DNA of 13,510 nucleotides from SSC4 sp964642445 (GCA_964642445.1 CAZXQZ010000130.1:1-13510), one strand, 5' to 3'. Counted from the stretch's first letter, positions 5,880 to 13,510 are shown. The notes: generated by a model not told the origin, from the letters alone. Made by a program: numbers and translations.

Positions 5880-7055
5880 CTAGTCTCCTTCTGTCTCTTG
5901 CTTGAAGGTGGCGATCCGCTGCATGGCGCTCGTGAGTCGATCGGTATCGATGCCCAACGAGATCCGGATGTAGCCCTCGCCATGGGCACCAAACGCACTG
6001 CCCGGCGTGACGCTGACTCCCGTCTGGACGAGCAGCCGTTCGGCAAATCCGCCCGCCGTCGTGTTCGCCGGAATCGCCGCCCAGACGTACAGGCCGGCGC
6101 GCGGCGTTGCGGCGGACAGCCCCGCCTGGTGCAAACCCTCCAGCACCAGGTCGCGCCGCGCCTGGTAGATTGCGTTGCGTTCGCCGAGCCAGGCCTGATC
6201 GCCCGTCAGCGCCGCCACTGCGGCGGCCTGCACGCCCTGGAAGATGCCGGTATCGATGTTGCTCTTGACCTTGAGCAGCGCCGCCAACACCTGCGCGTGA
6301 CCTACCGCCATGCCAATACGCCAGCCCGCCATGTTATGCGACTTGCTCAACGAGTTGAATTCGATGGCCACCTCGCGCGCACCCGGCACCTGCAGCAGAG
6401 ATGGCGCCTGGTAGCCATCGAAACCCACGTCACAGTAGGGCGCATCGTGGCACAGCAGCAGGTCATGGCGGCGGGCAAACGCCACCGCACGCTCGAAAAA
6501 TGCCAGGTCGGCCGTTGCGCCGGTGGGGTTGTTTGGATAGTTGAGCCACAGCAGGCGCGCCCGCTGAACCACGGCGGCCGGAATGGCGTCCAGGTCGGGC
6601 AGATACTGGTTTTCAGCCAGCAGCGGTGCCGCGTACGGTTCGGCGCCTGCAATCAGCGCCCCCATGCCGTACACCGGATAGCCCGGATCAGGCACCAGGG
6701 CCACGTCGTTGGCATCTAGCCAGGCCAGGGCCAGGTGCGCAATACCCTCTTTGGACCCGATCAAGGGCAGCACCTCGGTCTCTGGGTTCAGATCGACCCC
6801 AAAACGTTGGGCATAGTAGCCGGCTATCGCACGGCGCAGCGCCGGTGTGCCGGTAAACGACGGGTAGCCGTGGTTGTCCGGCCGCCGCGCCGCCTCGGCC
6901 AGGGCATCGACGATGTCCGCCGGTGGTGGCAAATCGGGACTGCCAATGTCAAGGCGAATGACGTCTACACCCTGCGCCTGCAGGTCTCTGATGCGGCTGC
7001 CCAGGGCGGCGAACACGTAGGGAGGAAATTGTTGAAGTCGTTTGGCTGGTTGCAT
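5880..7055 (-). CDS. dapL: LL-diaminopimelate aminotransferase (DapL-type), PLP-dependent
   Basis: DapL converts tetrahydrodipicolinate and glutamate directly to LL-diaminopimelate and 2-oxoglutarate, bypassing the acylated route to lysine and peptidoglycan precursor. The 391-residue product is a fold-type I aminotransferase: LDIGSPDLPPP near the N terminus, NHGYPSFTGTPALR, LIGSKEGIAHL, VPDPGYPVY, YPNNPTG (173-179), CHDAPY with Asp204, the PLP lysine Lys238 in FNSLSKSHNMAGWRIG, SNIDTGIFQ, and YIRISLG with the carboxylate-binding Arg364. GSKEGIAHL, SLSK(T/S)xNMxGWRIG and SNIDxGxFQ are typical of the DapL group rather than generic aspartate aminotransferases. Substrate remains inferred. The frame also allows GTG 7058; ATG 7055 is preferred. 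It follows the M28 gene stop by only a few bases, so translation is probably coupled. Confidence 0.88.
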   Translation of the reverse strand: MQPAKRLQQFPPYVFAALGSRIRDLQAQGVDVIRLDIGSPDLPPPADIVDALAEAARRPDNHGYPSFTGTPALRRAIAGYYAQRFGVDLNPETEVLPLIGSKEGIAHLALAWLDANDVALVPDPGYPVYGMGALIAGAEPYAAPLLAENQYLPDLDAIPAAVVQRARLLWLNYPNNPTGATADLAFFERAVAFARRHDLLLCHDAPYCDVGFDGYQAPSLLQVPGAREVAIEFNSLSKSHNMAGWRIGMAVGHAQVLAALLKVKSNIDTGIFQGVQAAAVAALTGDQAWLGERNAIYQARRDLVLEGLHQAGLSAATPRAGLYVWAAIPANTTAGGFAERLLVQTGVSVTPGSAFGAHGEGYIRISLGIDTDRLTSAMQRIATFKQETEGD

Positions 7056-7060
7056 CACGT

Positions 7061-8017
7061 CTATTCTCGTGCTTCTTCGAGCCAGTATTCCAGTACCCGC
7101 CCCACCCGCTCCAGGCTGGCCGGGCTGACTTTGTCGATGGTATCGGCCGTCGTGTGCCAGTACGGGTAGTCGAAATCGACGACAGCCACGGCCGGCACTT
7201 CGGCCTGCTGGAATGGCACATGGTCATCGATGATCGTCCACTTGGTCTCGGGAACGAAGTTGGCCTCGTACCCCAGTTGCCCGGCGATTTCCCACAGCTC
7301 ACGCTGGTAGCGCGGCGTCGAGTTGCCCTCCAGGTAGAACTGCTGATCGGCATCTCCGACCATACTGGCCACCACCACAACCTCGGGCGGCGTACGCAGC
7401 GTTCTGGCCATATAGCTCGAGCCAGCATTGGGCTCACGTCCATCGATGCGCCCGCCGTCAGCCGCGTCGAAAAACGCCAGCCACACCTCGTCGTGCAGCA
7501 CCGCCGGGTCGAGGCTACGTGCCAGCTCGAGCAGCACCGCCACCCCGCTGGCCCCATCGTTGGCGCCAGGCACCGGCTCGCCGCGCCGGGTCTCGTCCGG
7601 ATCATTGTCCGCCACAGGACGCGTGTCGTAGTGCGTGCCCAGCATCACGACCGGTGGCTTGGGCGCACCATTGCGCGCGCGACCCTCCGGTGGCAGGGGT
7701 GACAGGCGGGCCAGGATGTTACGCGCGGGCAGTCCCTGGTAATCAAATTCCTGCAGGTCCACCTGCCAGCCGAGCGCACGCAGGGTCTCGACGATGGCAT
7801 CCGCGGCCTGGCGGTTGGCCTCGCTGCCCGCCGGTCGCGGCCCCAGGTTCAACTGGGACAGCAGCGCTTCGTAGGCCAGGGCACCGTCGAAGGTGTTGCG
7901 CGGAATGGGGGTCGGTGTGGGTTTGGGGACCATTTCGTAACCCACGTAACCCCAAAAACCCAAAGCCAGAAACAGGATCACCAACAGGCCGATCTGAAGG
8001 AAACGCATCATGCGCAT
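7061..8017 (-). CDS. M28-family zinc peptidase homologue, membrane-anchored
   Basis: The 318-residue product begins with a basic start and one hydrophobic segment (about 6-27), then a Pro/Thr linker (PKPTPTPIP), so the catalytic domain should lie outside the membrane as an anchored or exported protein. The domain has the M28 / glutaminyl-cyclase-like plan: GTHYDTR (127-133), DNDPD, PGANDGASGVAVLLELAR (Asp154), VWLAFFDAADGG (178-189), MVGDAD (Asp222), a TIIDDHVPF loop, and YPYWHTTADTIDKV (His288). Expected zinc ligands His129, Asp154, Asp187, Asp222 and His288 are present. The catalytic glutamate that normally precedes the fourth-strand ligand is Ala186 here. Aminopeptidase and glutaminyl-cyclase activities cannot be told apart, and activity itself is in doubt. 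It lies 19 bases after der; a purine-rich GGGGG sits about eight bases before ATG 8017. Confidence 0.88.
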   Translation of the reverse strand: MRMMRFLQIGLLVILFLALGFWGYVGYEMVPKPTPTPIPRNTFDGALAYEALLSQLNLGPRPAGSEANRQAADAIVETLRALGWQVDLQEFDYQGLPARNILARLSPLPPEGRARNGAPKPPVVMLGTHYDTRPVADNDPDETRRGEPVPGANDGASGVAVLLELARSLDPAVLHDEVWLAFFDAADGGRIDGREPNAGSSYMARTLRTPPEVVVVASMVGDADQQFYLEGNSTPRYQRELWEIAGQLGYEANFVPETKWTIIDDHVPFQQAEVPAVAVVDFDYPYWHTTADTIDKVSPASLERVGRVLEYWLEEARE

Positions 8018-8036
8018 GCAAACACCCCCACTCGCC

Positions 8037-9410
8037 TCAGGCCTCGTCCCGACCGCTGCGCTGGCGGAAGATCAGGCGCAGGGGTGTTCCCTCGAAGGGA
8101 TAGTAGGCACGAACCTGGTTCTCCAGATAGCGCTGGTACGAGAAATGCAGCAGTTCGGGATCGTTGACGAACAGCACGATCGTTGGCGGGTCGATTTCGG
8201 CCTGGGTGGCAAAATAGAAGCGCAGGCGCCGGCCGCCTTTGAAGCGCGGCTGGTTGTTATCGACCGCCGTGCGCAGCAGGCGGTTCAACTCGCCCGTGGG
8301 AATGCGCACCTTGCGCTCCTGGGCGATACGCAGGGCCATCGGCAGCACCGTGGGGACACGCTGGCGCGTGCGCGCGCTGATAAACAGCACGGGCACGTAG
8401 TCCAGGAACTTGAGACTACTGCGCACCTGGTCGCGGTAGGCATTCATGGTATACGTATCCTTTTCCACCAGGTCCCACTTGTTGACGATGACGACAATGC
8501 TCTTGTCCTTCTCCAGGACATAACCCGCCACGTGCGCATCCTGCGCCGTGATCATCTCGACGGCATCGAGCAGCAGCAGCACCACGTCCGCCCGGTCAAC
8601 TGCCTTGAGGGCGCGCAGCACGCTGTATTTTTCGATACCGGTGCCAATCTTGCCGCGGCGTCGAATGCCGGCCGTGTCGATGAGGGTGATCAACTGCCCC
8701 TCGTAGGTCAACTGGGTATCGATGACGTCGCGTGTGGTGCCGGGAATCTCGCTGACAATGGCCCGCTCCTGGCCTAACAACACATTGAGCAGTGACGATT
8801 TGCCCACGTTGGGCCGGCCAACGATAGCGATCTTAACCGATTCGTCGGGGACCGCCGGCGGCCGCGGCGGCAGTCGCTCGACGATTGCGTCCAGCAGATC
8901 ACCGGTGCCCGTGCCGTGCAGCGCCGAGACCGGAATCGGTTCACCCAGGCCCAGTTCCCAAAACTCGACGGAGGCCTGCCGCCGCTCCACATTTTCGGCC
9001 TTGTTGGCGGCCAGCACCACCTTCTTAGCCGCCCGTCGCAGCACGTCCGCTACGTCACGGTCGCCGGCCGTCACACCTTCTTTGCTGTCCACGACGAAGA
9101 CAACGACGTCTGCTTCTTCGATGGCCATCATGGCCTGGACGCGGATCTCCTGCACAAAATCGATCGAGGCGGTGGACAGCGGTACGGTCTGGTGGGTGGC
9201 GCCGGCCATGGGCCGGTCCAACAGCTCCAGGCCACCTGTATCGACCACTGTGAACGGCACACTCGTCCATTCCGCTTCGGCGTAGATGCGGTCACGCGTG
9301 GTGCCCGGGATGTCCTCGATAATCGCCAGGCGATGGCCCACCAGGCGGTTGAACAGGGTCGACTTACCGACGTTGGGTCGCCCAACCAACGCCACAATTG
9401 GGTTTGACAT
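8037..9410 (-). CDS. der: Ribosome biogenesis GTPase Der (EngA)
   Basis: Der is an essential double GTPase for assembly of the 50S subunit. The 457-residue protein has two tandem G domains and a C-terminal KH-like domain. G domain 1: GRPNVGKS (10-17), PGTTRD, DTGG (57-60), NKAE (136-139). G domain 2: GRPNVGKS (198-205), PGTTRDVIDT, DTAG (245-248), NKWD (310-313), SA motif at about 345. The KH-like part (about 363-450) ends PFEGTPLRLIFR. After DTGG there is a longer-than-usual loop, about residues 61-85. Two starts compete: ATG 9410, giving the family-typical MSNPIVALVGRPN, and GTG 9416, which is five bases from an AAAAGG at 9422-9427. The ribosome site overlaps the cdaR stop, so the two are translated in close succession. 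Confidence 0.97.
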   Translation of the reverse strand: MSNPIVALVGRPNVGKSTLFNRLVGHRLAIIEDIPGTTRDRIYAEAEWTSVPFTVVDTGGLELLDRPMAGATHQTVPLSTASIDFVQEIRVQAMMAIEEADVVVFVVDSKEGVTAGDRDVADVLRRAAKKVVLAANKAENVERRQASVEFWELGLGEPIPVSALHGTGTGDLLDAIVERLPPRPPAVPDESVKIAIVGRPNVGKSSLLNVLLGQERAIVSEIPGTTRDVIDTQLTYEGQLITLIDTAGIRRRGKIGTGIEKYSVLRALKAVDRADVVLLLLDAVEMITAQDAHVAGYVLEKDKSIVVIVNKWDLVEKDTYTMNAYRDQVRSSLKFLDYVPVLFISARTRQRVPTVLPMALRIAQERKVRIPTGELNRLLRTAVDNNQPRFKGGRRLRFYFATQAEIDPPTIVLFVNDPELLHFSYQRYLENQVRAYYPFEGTPLRLIFRQRSGRDEA

Positions 9411-9425
9411 GCTCACATCTACCTT

Positions 9426-10748
9426 TTATCGTGCACCGACTGGCGGCGTCACCGGTGGTGTGGTGCGCGGCCGTGGCGGTGGGGTTGCGGTGACGGTTGT
9501 CGTCACGGAGGGTGTGGGCGCGGCCAGCACCCGAATCTCGACCGGGATGGCGCGCGGCACCACACTCTCGACGGTCAAGCCTTCGGGTACCACCACGTCC
9601 AGCTCGATGTTGTGAACGCCCGGCTCCAGGCCCACGGCATTGAGAATGACCCGAATATCCTCGGGCTTCAAGACGCTCAGCTGCGGCACAGGGCCGGCCA
9701 CAACGACTTCGACACTGGTCAGAGTGCTGGTGGCGGTCAAGCCTTCCCCCACACCGAGTAGCACCGGAGGCCGGCTGATCGTAATGCTGTCCTCCAGCGG
9801 CTTGATGTCGACGCGCACGGTCACACTCTGCGTGCCGCTGGCCAGTGAAACATTCTCTGGCAGTTCCAGCGCCACACGTTCGATGACCGTATCGGTGGCG
9901 CCTTCGATCGATACCGGTGTCGTTTGCAGGTAACCGGGCAGCGCATCGATCATGGTGGGTGTGCCCACCACCACCACCTGCGGCGGGTCCACGACGACAC
10001 TGGTGACCCGATAACCGGCGGCCGGCGTGCCAGTGCGGTTCGGCAGCACCGGCAGGGCGCGAAAACCGGGCCGCTGGGTGACCGTGGCAGAAATCACCAC
10101 TGACGGCGGATCGATGGTGAGGCCGGTGCGAATTTCTTCTCCCTGCAGATCGAATAACAATACCGGACGGCGCGCGGCAACCGGTGCCGTTGCGTTGCCC
10201 AGCGAGAGCTGTGTCACCGCCGATGCAACCTGGTTGACTACCTGCTCGGCACCACCGATACTCACCAGGGTGGGTGTCACGACGGTCGGCTCGGGCAGAA
10301 AATAACCAAAGGGCGGCTGCTCGGAGATCGTGACGTTGACCGGCATCTCACGTGTGATATATGGCTCGAGAACCACGGTCACAGTTTCGGGCTCGACCCC
10401 CAGGATGGCGACACGCGGGTTGCTACTGGTGACCTTGACCGGAACGTCGTGTGTACCCGGTGGCAGCCCACGCAAATCGAGCTGGGCCGAAAAGTTCGAG
10501 AGCTCCAGCGTATTCACACTGGATTGCGGTGCCCGCAACCGAATGGTCACCCGTTCGAGCAAGCCCCCAAACGGCACCACACCCGCGTCAGGTCCCAGCC
10601 GCGTGATCGGGATCGGTTTATCGTAAATGAACTCCATCAGGGGATCCTGCTGCTGGGTCGCCACCACCCATACGATCAGGGCGAGCACCAGGGAGAGAAG
10701 CAGCGATCCCAAAGTGTTAATAAAATCGGACAGACGGTTATTTCGCAT
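9426..10748 (-). CDS. cdaR: CdaA regulator, YbbR-domain protein (CdaR)
   Basis: CdaR is a membrane-anchored protein whose extracytoplasmic YbbR domains bind and modulate the di-adenylate cyclase CdaA in Firmicutes. The 440-residue product has a short basic start, one membrane segment (about 10-31, LGSLLLSLVLALIVWVVAT), and about four YbbR-type beta repeats (roughly 45-128, 132-223, 228-314 and 321-408). Each repeat shows the pattern of a P-V strand, a GxPPGxH or LEPGVHN turn and a closing V-x-V strand. A Pro/Thr-rich tail (about 411-440) follows. ATG 10748 lies inside the end of cdaA, and the genes overlap by 11 bases (ATGCGAAATAA), a classic coupling arrangement; this fixes the start against a longer open frame to 10832. 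Bacillus places glmM next; here der follows instead. Confidence 0.93.
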   Translation of the reverse strand: MRNNRLSDFINTLGSLLLSLVLALIVWVVATQQQDPLMEFIYDKPIPITRLGPDAGVVPFGGLLERVTIRLRAPQSSVNTLELSNFSAQLDLRGLPPGTHDVPVKVTSSNPRVAILGVEPETVTVVLEPYITREMPVNVTISEQPPFGYFLPEPTVVTPTLVSIGGAEQVVNQVASAVTQLSLGNATAPVAARRPVLLFDLQGEEIRTGLTIDPPSVVISATVTQRPGFRALPVLPNRTGTPAAGYRVTSVVVDPPQVVVVGTPTMIDALPGYLQTTPVSIEGATDTVIERVALELPENVSLASGTQSVTVRVDIKPLEDSITISRPPVLLGVGEGLTATSTLTSVEVVVAGPVPQLSVLKPEDIRVILNAVGLEPGVHNIELDVVVPEGLTVESVVPRAIPVEIRVLAAPTPSVTTTVTATPPPRPRTTPPVTPPVGAR

Positions 10749-11535
10749 GGTCTTTGGACCGGCCAGGTTCGTAGAAGGCCTGCAGAATTTTGCGCAGGCG
10801 TTTGTCGTCGAGCCGTCGCACGATGCGGCCAAACCGCGCCACAGAAATGATGCCCGTTTCTTCCGATACGACGATGGCCAGTGCGTCGGACTGTTCGGTA
10901 ATGCCCAGGGCCGCGCGGTGTCGGGTTCCCATCTGGCTGTCGGCCAGTTGGCGCTGCGTGAGCGGCAGGATTGTGCCTGCGCTCACGACACGCTCGCCGC
11001 GAACGATCACCGCCCCATCGTGCAGCGCCGTGTTGGGAAAAAACAGCGTCAGCAGCAGCTCACTCGACACCTCGGCATCGAGCCGCGTGCCGGTTTCGAT
11101 GTATTCGTCGAGGCCGGTAGCACCCGCCAGGATGATCAGCGCACCGTGCTTCTGCTGCGCCAGGATCTCGCCGGTGCGCACCAGGTCGTTCACCAGCCGT
11201 TCCGGCTTGGCAACCTGGGCCGGCCGGTTGAAGAGCGGTGCGGTACGCCCCAGGCGTTCCAGCGCTCGCCGCAGCTCCGGCTGAAAGATCACCGGGATCG
11301 ACACCAGGATCAGGCTCAGCGAATTGGAAACCAGCCACGTGAAACCGGTGAGCTGAACCATCTGCGCAACGAGAACGACGGTCAGAATGATGACCAGGAA
11401 ACCCCGCAGCAGCTGCACGGCTGCAGTGCCGCGAAACAGGCGCATCAGGCCAAAGAAGACCAGCGCAACCAACAGCACGTCGATTGCGCTTTCGATCGTG
11501 AAGCGACTGAAGATCGCACTCAGCTCATTCACCAC
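10738..11535 (-). CDS. cdaA: Di-adenylate cyclase CdaA (membrane-bound, DAC domain)
   Basis: CdaA condenses two ATP into cyclic di-AMP, a second messenger controlling potassium and osmolyte transport and cell-wall integrity. The 265-residue product matches the family: three membrane helices (about 17-34, 41-62 and 66-84), PVIFQPELRRALERLG, then the DAC domain (about 110-245). The domain carries the catalytic DGA motif at 173-175 (ALHDGAVIV) and the ATP-binding RHR motif at 205-207 (GTRHRAALG), followed by the SEETG strand (224-228). All signature residues are intact, so activity is expected. The start is GTG 11535, or GTG 11532 directly after it. It overlaps cdaR by 11 bases and follows the FAH-family gene by 41. 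Confidence 0.97.
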   Translation of the reverse strand: MVNELSAIFSRFTIESAIDVLLVALVFFGLMRLFRGTAAVQLLRGFLVIILTVVLVAQMVQLTGFTWLVSNSLSLILVSIPVIFQPELRRALERLGRTAPLFNRPAQVAKPERLVNDLVRTGEILAQQKHGALIILAGATGLDEYIETGTRLDAEVSSELLLTLFFPNTALHDGAVIVRGERVVSAGTILPLTQRQLADSQMGTRHRAALGITEQSDALAIVVSEETGIISVARFGRIVRRLDDKRLRKILQAFYEPGRSKDHAK

Positions 11536-11576
11536 GCACCGCAGTCCCGCCCCACCCTACTTTTTCCCTGACTCCA

Positions 11577-12344
11577 TCAGATTCCGGCAACGACCGGATT
11601 ATGCAGCTCGCCGATACCTGCGACACGCACGGTCACCGTATTCCCTGGTTGTAACGGTCCAACACCGGCCGGGGTTCCCGTGAGGATTACGTCACCTGGT
11701 TCCAGTGTCATCATACGGCTGACGTAACTCACCAGGTATGCCGCCGAAAAGACCATGTCGGCGGTAGTGCCGCGCTGGCGCAGCTGGCCATCGATGTGAC
11801 AGGTGACCTCCAGTGCCGTCACGTCGAGCTCGGTCTCGATCCAGGGACCCAGCGGGCAGAAGGTGTCGAAACTTTTGCCGCGCGCCCACTGCCCATCGCT
11901 GCGCTGCAGGTCGCGCGCCGTGACGTCATTGGCACAGGTGTAACCCAGGATCACCGCTGGCACCTCCGTCTCAGCCACGTTCCGGCAGCGCTGGCCCATG
12001 ATGACCGCCAGCTCGGCTTCGTGCTCGACCTGCCTGGAATAGGGTGTCAGCACGATCGCGGCGCCTGGATCGAGCAGGCTGCTGGGCGCCTTGAGGAATA
12101 TCAACGGTTCAGCGGGCACGGCGGCTGCGTGCTCGGCGGCGTGTTCGGCGTAGTTACGGCCAATCGCGATGATCTTGCTGGGTTGACAGGGGTAGAGCAG
12201 CCTGGCTTCGGCGAGGGCGATTCCTGCACGCGTCCGCGCCGGGCTGCCACCCGCCAGCGGCGACCCGACCCAAGGCCAAATCTGGCCGTCGCGCAATTCA
12301 CCAAAGCCAATCACATCTCGCCAGGCATAACGAACCAAACGCAT
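11577..12344 (-). CDS. Fumarylacetoacetate hydrolase (FAH) family enzyme
   Basis: Members of this metal-dependent family hydrolyse, isomerise or decarboxylate beta-diketo or 2-hydroxy-dienoate acids; common annotations are acylpyruvase, 2-hydroxyhepta-diene-dioate isomerase or oxaloacetate decarboxylase. The 255-residue product has KIIAIGRNYAEHAAEH (57-72), PLIFLKAPSSLL, VEHEAELAVIMG with metal ligands Glu109 and Glu111, GYTCANDVTARDLQ with Asp140, GKSFDTFCPLGPWI (156-169), and the closing LEPGDVILTGTPAGVGPL. All ligand residues are present, so it is probably active; the substrate cannot be read from sequence. The ATG at 12344 has a good AAGGGAAG ribosome site at 12351-12358. It sits 21 bases after the HD-domain gene in the operon, with no obvious pathway partner. 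Confidence 0.92.
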   Translation of the reverse strand: MRLVRYAWRDVIGFGELRDGQIWPWVGSPLAGGSPARTRAGIALAEARLLYPCQPSKIIAIGRNYAEHAAEHAAAVPAEPLIFLKAPSSLLDPGAAIVLTPYSRQVEHEAELAVIMGQRCRNVAETEVPAVILGYTCANDVTARDLQRSDGQWARGKSFDTFCPLGPWIETELDVTALEVTCHIDGQLRQRGTTADMVFSAAYLVSYVSRMMTLEPGDVILTGTPAGVGPLQPGNTVTVRVAGIGELHNPVVAGI

Positions 12345-12365
12345 TATCTTCTTCCCTTCTCGTGC

Positions 12366-13052
12366 TTACGAAAGCCGCGTCTCGTTGGCGACCAGCTGGA
12401 ATTCGCACTGCAGGATCGACGCGGCCTTGCGCATCATCACCATACGGCTCAAAAAGATCTCAAAATATTCCATGACCTGGGCCACCGACGTGTCGATGGT
12501 CAGCTCCAGCGTCACCGTGTGCCGGGCTGCATCGACCAGGATCGCCGATCGGGTTGCCGCATAATTGACCCGGTCGTGAATATCGAACGCGGCACGGTCA
12601 GGATTCTGCACCCGGCTGCGGTGCACATCCGCTTTGTCGGCGATGATCACCGCAGCGGCGATGTTGCTCGTGGGAATACCACGTTCTTCCTCGTGGTTGC
12701 CAATGGCCCCCATCACCAGGGCAACTTCGGCCGGCGGCATGCCGAGGCGGCGCAGGATCGACCAGGCAATCTGTGCGCCTGACAGCGCATGGTAGTCGCG
12801 GTGAATCAGGTTGCCAGTGTCGTGCAGGAAACCGGCAATTTCGGCCAACTCGGCGTCACGAGTCGCAAAGTTCAAGGCATGCAGGACGCGTGCCGCCTCT
12901 TTGCCAACCCAGCCGGCATGCCGCAGCCCGTGTTCGGTGTACCCCAGGGCTTTGAGGCTGGCATTCGCCTGTTGAATGAACGCAAGGACTTCGGGATCGG
13001 CCCGTACCTGCGCGATGGTGACGACACCTGGGGTGTCGGTAGTGTGTTTCAT
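12366..13052 (-). CDS. HD-domain metal-dependent phosphohydrolase
   Basis: A soluble 228-residue protein of the HD superfamily, which hydrolyses phosphate esters of nucleotides and related compounds. Candidate metal ligands line up as His45 (LRHAGWV), His77-Asp78 (FLHDTGN), His84 or His88 (HRDYHALSG), His120 (GNHEEERG) and Asp139 (IIADKADVHRSRV). The rest is conserved in style: DIHDRVNYA (157-165) and TLELTIDTS...MEYFEIF near the end. It resembles a small HD family widespread in Firmicutes and Chloroflexota; substrate unknown. ATG 13052 is chosen because earlier codons look like leader; the purine-rich GAAAGGG is only one base from it, so the start is not firm. It shares an operon with cdaA, which makes a nucleotide substrate worth considering. 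Confidence 0.85.
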   Translation of the reverse strand: MKHTTDTPGVVTIAQVRADPEVLAFIQQANASLKALGYTEHGLRHAGWVGKEAARVLHALNFATRDAELAEIAGFLHDTGNLIHRDYHALSGAQIAWSILRRLGMPPAEVALVMGAIGNHEEERGIPTSNIAAAVIIADKADVHRSRVQNPDRAAFDIHDRVNYAATRSAILVDAARHTVTLELTIDTSVAQVMEYFEIFLSRMVMMRKAASILQCEFQLVANETRLS

Positions 13053-13113
13053 ACCCTTTCTCGTCTCTCGATGTCCAGAAGATCCGGCGCCCGCCTGGAA
13101 CACGTCATAATCG

Positions 13114-13510
13114 TCAGCTGCGAATGATCACGCTGAGCAGCATAGCGGCCAGAAACCAGGCCTGTGCGGCGCGCAGGGCACCTATGCCACCTGGGGTACC
13201 CGGCGCCCAGGCTAGCAGCCACCACGGCAGCAAAAAACAGGCCCCGACCAATCCAGCCGCCAGGGGTAGCCGCTGCCATACCAGGACCAGCAGAACGGCC
13301 GCCTGTCCTAAGCCCATGAGGGTGCGGGCATAACGCAGGCCCTGCTCGGCGCGTAAGACTCCCGACACCAGCAGGCAAAAAGCTGCTGCGAGCAGCACGA
13401 ACGCCAACTGCCCGTCACGTACGGCCGTCATTCCCAGCAGCCAGGGCAGGCCCACCACCAGGACCGCATCCAGCACGGCCGGCGGTGACTGGTCGTGGCG
13501 TGTCCACAGG
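13114..13510 (-). CDS. Polytopic membrane protein, C-terminal part (cut by window edge)
   Basis: The frame is open to the right edge, so this is the last 132 or so codons of a longer protein or one starting at GTG 13476 (120 residues). It is almost entirely hydrophobic, with about five membrane segments. From GTG 13476 these are roughly residues 2-18, 24-41, 51-67, 72-90 and 104-117, separated by short Arg/Gly loops such as RAEQGLRYAR and APGTPGGIGALR. No catalytic motif is visible. A UbiA-like prenyltransferase tail is possible but I cannot support it. It ends 61 bases before the HD-domain gene on the same strand. Confidence 0.7.
   Translation of the reverse strand, partial: LWTRHDQSPPAVLDAVLVVGLPWLLGMTAVRDGQLAFVLLAAAFCLLVSGVLRAEQGLRYARTLMGLGQAAVLLVLVWQRLPLAAGLVGACFLLPWWLLAWAPGTPGGIGALRAAQAWFLAAMLLSVIIRS

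Noticed and set aside
5781..6719. Plus-strand open frame of 312 codons opposite hflX and dapL
   Set aside because: Antisense to well-conserved coding sequence; the translation is Arg/Gln/His-rich with no recognisable domain.
10627..12782. Two long plus-strand open frames (10627-11571 and 11796-12782) opposite cdaA, the FAH gene and the HD gene
   Set aside because: Both lie opposite genes with intact catalytic motifs and look like third-position GC shadows.

Overview
The window is GC-rich bacterial chromosome. Every intact gene lies on the minus strand, so it is read from the right edge to the left. The gene set is core housekeeping: CdaA/CdaR, Der, HflX, an LL-diaminopimelate aminotransferase of the DapL type, SmpB and C-terminal processing proteases. 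Protein style and gene order resemble Chloroflexota of the Anaerolineae/Caldilineae kind. That placement is an inference from family resemblance, not from a marker gene.

Right part (about 13510 to 4521): one tightly packed run, probably a single transcription unit. It holds the C-terminal end of a membrane protein, an HD-domain phosphohydrolase, a fumarylacetoacetate-hydrolase-family enzyme, cdaA (di-adenylate cyclase), cdaR (YbbR-domain regulator, overlapping cdaA by 11 bases), der (ribosome-assembly GTPase), an M28-type zinc peptidase homologue, dapL and hflX. Gaps are 2 to about 60 bases. The themes are c-di-AMP and cell-envelope homeostasis, ribosome GTPases and peptidoglycan/lysine precursor synthesis.

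Middle (about 4520 to 3182): no intact gene. It contains a weak terminator candidate and inverted repeats after hflX, and an unassigned stretch. It also has a heptamer array of the TACTCC type, two copies of a hairpin-forming repeat built on TACTCG/CGAGTA, and a plus-strand remnant joining a piece of phosphoenolpyruvate carboxylase to the tail of a SAM-dependent methyltransferase. A good sigma-70-like minus-strand promoter sits next to the remnant.

Left part (3181 to 1): two tandem paralogous S41 (CtpA/Tsp-type) proteases followed by smpB, probably one operon. The last smpB codons and its stop are made of a TACTCC heptamer array that runs to the window edge. Because tail-specific S41 proteases are known to degrade SsrA-tagged proteins in E. 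coli, the pairing with SmpB is functionally suggestive.

No wholly new system is proven here. The most unusual parts are the repeat-rich gene graveyard, the protease-smpB cassette bounded by related heptamer arrays, the M28 homologue lacking its usual catalytic glutamate, and the HD protein encoded near the c-di-AMP synthase.
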